DNA of 6,775 nt from NCBI GenBank assembly GCA_003140785.1, contig PLKY01000330.1, positions 2,117 to 8,891 on the forward strand, in the 5' to 3' direction. The first letter of the stretch is position 1. Every line of letters starts with the position of its first letter. This document shows positions 1 through 4,519 of this stretch, piece by piece. The DNA comes from Acidobacteriaceae bacterium. Its GTDB lineage: Bacteria > Acidobacteriota > Terriglobia > Terriglobales > Acidobacteriaceae. The notes beneath the pieces were generated by a model that did no database searches, was not told where the DNA came from, and saw only the letters and a program-made list of their open reading frames with translations. A program made the position numbers and the translations under genes.

Positions 1-308
1 AAGGCGTCGTCGGTGATTTCGACGCTGTTGACGCGGATGCGCTCATTGGGCCGGGTAAGGTGCGGTGATGTGTAAAGTCCGGCGCACAGACCGGAGGCGG
101 TGAGGATGGAAGCGAGGGTTGCGGCCGTGGAGCCTTTGCCGTTGGTGCCGGCGATGAGGACGGAGGGAAAACGATGGTGCGGATTCCCCATCGCGGCGAG
201 AAGGATGCCGATTTCGTCGAGAGAAAATTTGCGCCGTGTGTGGCCGGGCTGGGTGAAGAGCTCCGGGGTCATGGCGCTGAGCTGATCGATGGCCGCCGCG
301 TAGGACAT
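1..308 (-). CDS. folC: Bifunctional folylpolyglutamate synthase/dihydrofolate synthase, N-terminal part (runs off the left edge)
   Basis: FolC is a cytoplasmic ATP-dependent ligase of the Mur-ligase superfamily. It adds L-glutamate to dihydropteroate and/or to folates, making polyglutamylated cofactors. Only about 102 N-terminal codons of a usual ~420-450 are present. The protein reads MSYAAAIDQL at the start. The family P-loop GTNGKGS lies at residues 54-60, inside SVLIAGTNGKGSTA, and is followed by GLYTSPHL (about 78-84), NERIRV and the start of the ITDDAF segment. This order of motifs is diagnostic. The ATG at 306-308 is the only sensible start, because the conserved N-terminal helix begins immediately after it. 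No clear Shine-Dalgarno precedes it, but a TATACT hexamer lies about 10 bp upstream. The gene is on the same strand as, and downstream of, the DUF192 gene, with a 7-bp repeat and a hairpin between them, so it probably has its own promoter. Confidence 0.95.
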   Translation of the reverse strand, partial: MSYAAAIDQLSAMTPELFTQPGHTRRKFSLDEIGILLAAMGNPHHRFPSVLIAGTNGKGSTAATLASILTASGLCAGLYTSPHLTRPNERIRVNSVEITDDA

Positions 309-317
309 GGAAACTTC

Positions 318-323
318 AGTATA
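318..323 (-). promoter_or_regulatory. Candidate -10 element of folC, possibly giving a leaderless mRNA
   Basis: On the minus strand the sequence reads TTATACTGAAGTTTCC and then the folC ATG. TATACT is a good -10 hexamer. A start site 6-7 bases after it would fall only a few bases before the ATG, which fits the absence of a Shine-Dalgarno. No good -35 hexamer is visible at 16-18 bp; that space is filled by C-rich repeat sequence. This is inference from one hexamer. Confidence 0.3.
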
Positions 324-340
324 AGAGGGATGGAGGGGGC

Positions 341-372
341 TAGGGACTAAGGGACTAGGGAATAGGGATTAG
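341..372. repeat. Degenerate 7-bp tandem repeat (TAGGGAC/A/T units)
   Basis: Four units, TAGGGAC, TAAGGGAC (one base longer), TAGGGAA and TAGGGAT, end in TAG. They lie between the folC start and the DUF192 gene end. The same unit type recurs at 6406-6429, near the other end of the window. On the opposite strand they read as ATTCCCTA/GTCCCTA units. The period of 7 is visible directly. The idea that this is a dispersed intergenic repeat of the host genome is inference. Confidence 0.75.
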
Positions 373-408
373 CCCGGCTCCTTGAGGAGCTAGCGAAGGA
401 AACGGGCT
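371..408 (-). terminator. Hairpin at the end of the DUF192 gene, possible terminator
   Basis: A perfect inner stem GCTCC/GGAGC with a TTGA loop (377-390) sits directly after the DUF192 stop codon at 390-392. An outer pair AGCCCG (371-376) and CGGGCT (403-408) can extend it across a 12-nt bulge that includes the last codons. There is no U-tract, so an intrinsic terminator is not proven. It may equally be an RNA-stabilising 3' stem-loop. Confidence 0.35.
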
Positions 409-1484
409 TTCAACCATTGCCGTCCGCGTGCGTGGATTGCGGGGCGCTTGGCTTCGGCAGATGAGGGCCTGGATGCAATGCGAGCGGAGCCGCGCATGAA
501 TTCGTCAGCCCAACGGAGGTAGCTGAGCTTGCAGGATTCGTACCTACGGGCACAGAAACGGGTGGATTTCGCGGAGAGCGCAATGACGGTTGCAATGGAA
601 GGGCGGATCCGCTGTTGCGTGAATTCTTCTGACCAGGAGAGGAAGCGGCTCTTGAAGGATGCCAATTGGGTGGGCCATTTTTCAGTCCATCGCGCGCAAG
701 AATTCCTGGTCCATTGCGCGGCCGTGTTCATAGGCGATTTCCCGGTCGACTGCGTGGGCAATTTCAGGTTCGATCGCGCGGGTTGGGAACCCGTGGTTCT
801 CGATGCGGGAAGGGGCGCGATGGAGAAAGAAATGTGCACACGGAGGTGCACGATCCCGCGCAGGAACCGGATGCTCGACGATTCTTTTTTGCGGACGGGA
901 GATTGGACCTGGTCTATGGCCTCGAACTGCGGCATTGCTGTCTGCGATTGACTGGAGCCCTCGATTAACAGCGGCGGATGGATGACGGGATGGGGCGAAG
1001 ACGAAGATGGTTTTGCGACCGGCCGCAGGATTTGCGGGGCGGGAGAAGGGATTGCCGCAACCGCAACGGGCACTGGGACAAGCTGAACGCGCGCGGGGCG
1101 GCGTTCGATCTCCTCGGCCGCGCAGATGATGACCTGATCGCCCGGATGCGCTTGGGATTTTGAGAAGGTGTGGATAGGCAGAAGCAGTGCGCTGGTCGCG
1201 TGTCCGCTGAAATGCGGAACCTCGTCGTCGGGAATCATGGCGACACTGTGCACGACCCGGCAGTCCTGGTCGAGGTAGACCAGATCGTAAGGAGACATGG
1301 TCGGCACGGTGGGAACGCTTTTGAGCGGATTCAACCAGAGGCCAGCTTCCGCGTGTGGGCCCAGCCCTTCAATCAGGGCTTTGATCCCTTTCAGGGGATC
1401 GGACTTGGAGTCGATGACGGTGACGCGGGAGCTCATGAAGTTTTCCCGGGTCTCGTTGTACACGCAGAGTTCCTTGGTTTGCAT
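390..1484 (-). CDS. DUF192 domain protein with a long low-complexity C-terminal region
   Basis: The protein is 364 aa. Residues 1-121 match the DUF192 pattern as found in Acidobacteriota: an opening CVYNETRENF, a VTVIDS strand, EAGLWLNP, SPYDLVYLDQDCRVV (the 'D-y-l-D--rvv' core), ALLLPIHTFSKSQ and the closing PGDQVIIC. Function of the family is unknown; it is a small beta-fold. Residues 122-200 are Pro/Ser-rich and linker-like. Residues 202-267 contain no Asp or Glu at all, which is abnormal. The other minus-strand frame there is acidic and protein-like, suggesting two compensating frameshifts (see findings). Residues 268-364 contain SWSEEF and RWADEF motifs. The start at 1482-1484 was chosen because GAGG precedes the ATG at good spacing and the domain begins within six residues. 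The reading frame stays open 66 codons further upstream, but without protein character. No signal peptide is visible from this start. Confidence 0.75.
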   Translation of the reverse strand: MQTKELCVYNETRENFMSSRVTVIDSKSDPLKGIKALIEGLGPHAEAGLWLNPLKSVPTVPTMSPYDLVYLDQDCRVVHSVAMIPDDEVPHFSGHATSALLLPIHTFSKSQAHPGDQVIICAAEEIERRPARVQLVPVPVAVAAIPSPAPQILRPVAKPSSSSPHPVIHPPLLIEGSSQSQTAMPQFEAIDQVQSPVRKKESSSIRFLRGIVHLRVHISFSIAPLPASRTTGSQPARSNLKLPTQSTGKSPMNTAAQWTRNSCARWTEKWPTQLASFKSRFLSWSEEFTQQRIRPSIATVIALSAKSTRFCARRYESCKLSYLRWADEFMRGSARIASRPSSAEAKRPAIHARGRQWLKARFLR

Positions 1485-1845
1485 GGGGCCCTCGTTCAGG
1501 TGCAAACAGCTGGCAGCAGGGGAATGCCGGAGGTCTTGCTGGACGCTATCCGGCTCTGGCAACCCGATAACACGCAAACATCGGGGCATCACGATCGACA
1601 AGGCAGTGAAACGTGCAAGAAACTCAAAGGAGAAGAACAGAGACAAGCAGAAGAACGTCCCAGCGCGGGACAGGGCAGACACTTTGAACCCAGATACAGA
1701 TGGGACGCGAAGTCCTGATCTGCGGTTGCATGATAGCTGGTTTGTGGGGAATTGGGCGACAAGGCAAAAGTAACAATTCGCTGGTTGTCGGTAACTGGAA
1801 GGTCATTGGGGTGGGACAGAGCGCAACGATTTCCGCATTCAACGT
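1485..1845. other. Intergenic region upstream of the DUF192 gene (361 bp), no gene supported
   Basis: This stretch separates two minus-strand genes. It should contain the DUF192 promoter and any end signal of the RHH gene. Near the DUF192 end lie the GAGG ribosome-binding site (about 1490-1494) and a small inverted repeat, CCCGAT (1563-1568) with ATCGGG (1580-1585), around an 11-nt loop. Open frames on both strands lack a recognisable family, balanced composition or a credible ribosome-binding site. I cannot assign a firm -35/-10 pair. Confidence 0.6.
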
Positions 1846-2130
1846 TCAGCGCTTATTCCTCGGCTTCGGCATTTGCGTGATCTTGGTCTTTGGACGCTCA
1901 TCGGGCGGAGCGACCGGAACCATGGATTGAACTTGTTCTTTCGTTTTTCCGTGGGCTTTTTCCAGGAAGTGCCAGAGCGCGTCGACAAGAACATCATTGA
2001 TCGTTGTTCGTTTGCTCTTTGCAATTCGACGAGATGTGATGATCCAGTTTATTGCTGCCCGATCCTCCGCGGTAAGGCTTACCGTGGTTCGTACAGCATC
2101 ATCCGGGATGTGTTTCTCTCGCGGGCTCAT
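1846..2130 (-). CDS. Small ribbon-helix-helix-like protein, putative DNA-binding regulator
   Basis: The protein is 94 aa from the ATG at 2128-2130. An N-terminal basic segment (SPREKHIPDDAV) leads into a beta-strand-like RTTVSLT. Then comes an amphipathic helix (AEDRAAINWIITSRRIAK), a TTINDVLVDALWHFLEKA helix and a basic, Pro-rich tail ending KPRNKR. A short strand followed by two helices with the TTINDVLVDAL turn is the layout of MetJ/Arc-type repressors, and small acidobacterial proteins of this kind are familiar. The target is unknown. An in-frame ATG eight codons upstream (2152-2154) would give 102 aa. That start lies inside the repeated GCATTAT elements and has no Shine-Dalgarno, so I prefer 2130, although its GCGAAG ribosome site is weak too. 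Divergent from the DUF5678/protease pair; the repeat-rich space between them could be its own operator. Confidence 0.7.
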   Translation of the reverse strand: MSPREKHIPDDAVRTTVSLTAEDRAAINWIITSRRIAKSKRTTINDVLVDALWHFLEKAHGKTKEQVQSMVPVAPPDERPKTKITQMPKPRNKR

Positions 2131-2150
2131 GGCCAACTTCGCTGTTGACT

Positions 2151-2201
2151 GCATTATCGCATTGGAGCATTATGACGTAATAATGCAATAACGTTATGAC
2201 G
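2151..2201. promoter_or_regulatory. AT-rich inverted/direct repeat cluster, candidate operator between divergent genes
   Basis: GCATTAT occurs at 2151-2157 and 2167-2173, and its inverse ATAATGC at 2180-2186. The segment 2167-2186 is a 20-bp palindrome with only one mismatched pair. Next to it, ATAACGTTAT (2188-2197) is a perfect 10-bp palindrome, and TTATGACG is repeated at 2170-2177 and 2194-2201, 24 bp apart. On the minus strand, GATAAT (2153-2158) with TTACGT 16 bp upstream could be the -10/-35 of the RHH gene, which would place the operator on the promoter. The repeats are seen directly. Binding by the adjacent RHH protein is inference. Confidence 0.5.
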
Positions 2202-2245
2202 CGAATCTGAACATCGCATTCGAACTTAGCCGCGTCATACTGATT

Positions 2246-2252
2246 AGAGAGG
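2246..2252 (+). promoter_or_regulatory. Ribosome-binding site of the DUF5678-like gene
   Basis: AGAGAGG lies six bases before the ATG at 2259. It is the clearest Shine-Dalgarno on the plus strand of this locus and fixes the start of the small gene. Confidence 0.7.
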
Positions 2253-2258
2253 ATCCCG

Positions 2259-2492
2259 ATGGCTACGACTGCCGAGTTTGAAGTCGAACTCAACGTGTTC
2301 GAACGGAACCGAAAGGAGTGGCTGCGCTCACACCCTGGCAAGTTTGTTGTTATCCAAGGTGAAATAGTTGCTGATGGGTTTTTCAGCACATACGCTGAAG
2401 CGTTCAGGGCCGGCTTGCAGAAGTTCGGGGTACGTGACAACTTTCTCGTAAAGCAGGTCTGGAAGACCGATCCGGTTTATTTTGTCTCATAA
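2259..2492 (+). CDS. DUF5678-like small protein, partner of the downstream aspartic protease gene
   Basis: The protein is 77 aa. It reads FERNRKEWLRSHPGKFVVI, then QGEIVADGFFSTYAEAFRAG, then LQKFGVRDNFLVKQVWKTDP and a short PVYFVS end. This matches small acidobacterial/cyanobacterial proteins annotated DUF5678: a helix ending in 'hPGKyVvI', a strand/turn, a 'F.tY.eAf.aG..kfG' helix and a final strand. No enzymatic residues, signal peptide or TM segment are visible. Members often sit directly before a retropepsin-like protease gene, exactly as here (3 bp gap, probably translationally coupled), so the two products may act together. What they do is not known. Start supported by the AGAGAGG site upstream. 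Confidence 0.8.
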   Translation: MATTAEFEVELNVFERNRKEWLRSHPGKFVVIQGEIVADGFFSTYAEAFRAGLQKFGVRDNFLVKQVWKTDPVYFVS

Positions 2493-2495
2493 ATT

Positions 2496-2675
2496 ATGTC
2501 GCGCGTCGAAATAAAGTGGGATCCTTTCGACCCGAATGACCCAGGGCCATGCATCGACGTTGTCATACTAATTCAGCTGAGCTCATTGAAGCCGGCCTTG
2601 CTATCGGCTTTGAGTATCCAAAACCTCGCTCAATCAGAGCCCTCTTGGATACAGGTGCGTCCGTCACCGTGGTGA
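2496..2675 (+). pseudogene. N-terminal piece of the aspartic protease gene, in a different frame from the catalytic part
   Basis: An ATG at 2496-2498, 3 bp after the stop of the DUF5678-like gene, opens a 59-codon frame that begins SRVEIKWDPFDPNDPGPCIDVVI. The GP..pV.v segment is what normally precedes the DTGA motif in this protease family. After about base 2565 the frame loses family similarity, while the -1 frame takes over with LIEAGLAIGFEYPKPRSIRA and then LLDTGAS. A single missing base near 2565-2575 would explain this: for instance, restoring an A in CTAATTC gives a continuous protein. It is either a real disruption or a sequencing/assembly error. There is no ribosome-binding site; coupling to the upstream gene is expected. 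Confidence 0.55.
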
Positions 2676-2941
2676 GCAAAACTTTTGCCAAATACTGCAA
2701 GCTTCGGCAGACAAGCGCAGGGAGAGAAATCAGGGCGCTTGGCGCGACGCACCAGTGTGGAGAGCACGCAGGTACGGTGAGTTTTCCAAATACACGCTTG
2801 AAGATGTTCGATACCATTCCCATCGTTTCTGCTGACTTTGAGCGCGAACCTCACTATGCATGTCTGATCGGTCGGGACATCCTTCGAAACTGGAATATCA
2901 CCTTCGACGGTTCAGCGAAACGAGTGACGATCATAGACTGA
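2549..2941 (+). CDS. Retropepsin-like aspartic protease (clan AA), 5' end apparently frameshifted
   Basis: The open frame gives 130 aa. The catalytic motif ALLDTGAS is at residues 31-38 (Asp34-Thr-Gly), followed by VTVVSKTFAKYCKL. A FPNTRLKMFDTIPIV segment (79-93) and YACLIGRDILRNWNITFDG (103-121) correspond to the second conserved 'LiGrDiL' element of single-domain, retropepsin-like bacterial proteases. Such enzymes act as homodimers, each monomer giving one catalytic Asp. No signal peptide or TM segment is visible, so a cytoplasmic location is likely. The ATG at 2549 has no good ribosome-binding site, and its first eight residues (MHRRCHTN) look like frame-shadow. The genuine N-terminus probably starts at 2496 in another frame. 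If the frameshift is real, the product may be shortened or not made, although the full catalytic domain would still be encoded. Confidence 0.75.
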   Translation: MHRRCHTNSAELIEAGLAIGFEYPKPRSIRALLDTGASVTVVSKTFAKYCKLRQTSAGREIRALGATHQCGEHAGTVSFPNTRLKMFDTIPIVSADFEREPHYACLIGRDILRNWNITFDGSAKRVTIID

Positions 2942-2973
2942 CAATCTCACTTCACTTCACACGCATCCCCGAT

Positions 2974-3774
2974 TCAATTCTTCAACAGCAATTGCAGGGC
3001 GTGGCGGGCGGATTGGAGGCACTGGCGGGCTTCGTCTTCCGAGAGAAGGCCGTGGTGGACGGCGCGTTTGCCTGTGTCGTTGACCTGGTTGGCGACGCGG
3101 GGGAAATCGGGATCGATGTCGGTGAGTTTCAGGTTGTTGTTGACCTCGTGAAGCAGGTTGCCCAAGGTCGCGGTGTTGCGATAGCGGGTGCGGACGAGGC
3201 GCGCGATCTGTGGGGGCAGCTTCTGCTTGATGGCTTCTTCAAGGACCGAGCGGCACATGACGGCGCAGGCGGTAAAGAGGCCGTAGAAGTAGCAGCGTGT
3301 GGCTTCATCGAGGTAGCGATCGGCTTCTTCAGAGGTAGGCGCGGCGACGACGCACTCGCGGAGCTGGGTGGCGCGCGCGACGGCGGGCTCGATGAGCTCA
3401 AGAAGCTCGAGGGCGAAGGCGGCGCGGAGCAGATCGTTCTGCTGGGCATCGAGGGCGCACTGAATTTCCTGCCAGGCTGGGGTGGAGGTGCGTGCCTGCT
3501 GGACCCGCGTGAGCGAGGTGAGGCGCTGGCGGGCGTGCTGGATGAAGCCCTGACGCATTTCGTGGGCGAGCTTGCGCCAATTGGCGATGAAGGCGGCGGG
3601 ATTCTGGCGGTAGCGAGTGCGCAGCTCCTCATAGACGACGGCGGGAAGGATGCCACGCAGTTTGGTGAATCGGTTGGTGCGGGCGAGCTCGGCGATGGCC
3701 TCGCAGAAATCGCGACCGGGTGCGGCGGATTGCGCGAGGAGTTGCTGCTCGAGATGGGCAATGTCGATGGTCAC
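2974..3774 (-). CDS. DUF4145/HEPN-like helical protein
   Basis: The protein is 266 aa from a GTG at 3772-3774 (VTIDIAHLEQQLLAQ). It is almost wholly alpha-helical. Residues 1-140 are not recognised: LARTNRFTKLRGILP, a KLAHEMRQGFIQHAR helix and ALELLELIEPAVARA. Residues about 150-265 match the DUF4145/HEPN layout: EADRYLDEATRCYFYGLFTA, MCRSVLEEAIKQKLP, LGNLLHEVNN, then VNDTGKRAVHHGLLSEDEAR and a closing helix LQSARHALQLLLKN. HEPN-type proteins are often RNA-binding or RNase toxins or scaffolds, but I see no clean R-x4-6-H catalytic motif, so activity is uncertain. The frame continues open to 3960, but those 62 codons have one acidic residue among many Pro/Ser/Arg. I therefore prefer the GTG, with GGAAG 11 bases upstream. 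An ATG at 3928-3930 is the alternative. It ends convergently, 32 bp from the protease gene, with no clear terminator between. Confidence 0.7.
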   Translation of the reverse strand: MTIDIAHLEQQLLAQSAAPGRDFCEAIAELARTNRFTKLRGILPAVVYEELRTRYRQNPAAFIANWRKLAHEMRQGFIQHARQRLTSLTRVQQARTSTPAWQEIQCALDAQQNDLLRAAFALELLELIEPAVARATQLRECVVAAPTSEEADRYLDEATRCYFYGLFTACAVMCRSVLEEAIKQKLPPQIARLVRTRYRNTATLGNLLHEVNNNLKLTDIDPDFPRVANQVNDTGKRAVHHGLLSEDEARQCLQSARHALQLLLKN

Positions 3775-4519
3775 GGGGTGCGGTGCTTCCTTGATCAGGG
3801 TAGGACGGATGCGGAGCAGACCGCGCGGGAAGTGGAAGGATTCTGCTGCGCGGATGCAGGATCGGAACGAGTTTGAGAAGGTTGACGTGGGCGGGAACGA
3901 AATTGCAGAGATGTGATGTGGGGCTCTCATGGGATTGTGGCGGAGGGACGAAAGGGACAATTTTGCGCTGAAGGTTCATGGTCGTGGATTGAAACCGAAT
4001 TGATGGTACTCGACAGAGAAGCAGGGATGCAGAGAAACAGAAAAACGGTGAGACGGTGGGGCGCGCGGTGTTTTGGTTGTTTGTCAGGATTGCGGAGAGA
4101 TTGTGGAGAAGAGGGACGCGGGAAGTGGTTGCGGGGCGCGGTGATGGACGCGCTCTCCACAAAACACACGGAGTTTGCACAAGGGTTTTACGTTGGGGTG
4201 TGGAAGAGGTGGGAAATTGGGGAGGGGTGAAAGCAGTCGAGGGAGGGTTTTCCAATTCTCCTGAAATGCACAGGCGAGATTTAGAAAACCTACTAGCTGA
4301 TTATAGGCCGAGAAGTAAATGGGTAAGCGCGAATATCCACTTTTCCAGTGTGAACTACGGGTACTACTGTTCTTTTAATTACTTATATGTACTTTTACGA
4401 GTATCCCGTCGCGCTTTGTGCTGGCCTATAGAATCGCTTGGAATGTGTTGGGGGTCGGCGTGGTTGGAAATCCTGCGGGAATATGGGGAGATGGATGGCA
4501 GAGTTGGAGCGGAATAGCC
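3775..4519. other. Long intergenic region (745 bp) between divergent genes, no gene supported
   Basis: The DUF4145-like gene and the PP2C gene diverge from here, so both promoters should be inside. From 3775 to about 4245 the sequence is G-rich on the plus strand, with low-complexity purine tracts. It includes a degenerate CAGAGAA repeat (4014-4020 and 4030-4036) and an ACAAAACACACGGAG segment near 4158. From about 4245 to 4420 it becomes clearly AT-rich. Several frames are open on both strands, but none has family motifs, balanced amino-acid composition or a ribosome-binding site. Confidence 0.55.
4245..4430 (+). promoter_or_regulatory. AT-rich island, probable promoter/regulatory region of the PP2C gene
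   Basis: This segment is distinctly AT-richer than the genes around it. It contains TTTTAATTACTTATATGTAC and, closer to the gene, CTATAGAATC. One possible pair is TGAACT with TTTAAT 17 bp downstream (about 4351-4379), but neither hexamer is strong. It lies 90-270 bp before the GTG start, leaving room for a leader. The composition change is seen; promoter function is inferred. Confidence 0.3.

Noticed and set aside
882..895. The A6 run as a programmed -1 frameshift signal in the DUF192 gene
   Set aside because: In the annotated frame the codons are CGC AAA AAA G, so the slippery heptamer would be C-AAA-AAA rather than A-AAA-AAG. I could not identify a downstream pseudoknot or upstream Shine-Dalgarno stimulator, so an indel is the simpler explanation.
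1170..1718. A 182-codon plus-strand frame opposite the DUF192 domain
   Set aside because: Antisense to a recognisable domain; composition and lack of a ribosome site indicate a shadow.
2131..2210. The short repeats as a CRISPR or iteron replication origin
   Set aside because: Units are too short, too few and irregularly spaced, and no Cas or replication gene is near; an operator fits better.
2860..3876. A 338-codon open frame on the plus strand, opposite the DUF4145-like gene
   Set aside because: Its Gly/Glu/Asp-rich composition is typical of the antisense of a GC-rich gene. It has no family motif or ribosome-binding site, and the opposite strand has a clear helical domain.
3775..3960. An N-terminal extension of the DUF4145-like protein to the start at 3960 or 3930
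   Set aside because: The extra residues contain hardly any acidic residues, look like non-coding translation, and the helical protein begins naturally at the GTG at 3774; kept only as an alternative.
3629..4255. A 208-codon minus-strand frame extending from the 5' part of the DUF4145-like gene into the spacer
   Set aside because: Pro/Ser/Arg-rich, no family similarity, and it overlaps the real gene in another frame.
4056..4517. A 153-codon plus-strand frame crossing the AT-rich island before the PP2C gene
   Set aside because: Trp/Gly/Arg-rich start and end, no motif, no ribosome-binding site; the AT-rich part gives a plausible-looking stretch only by chance.
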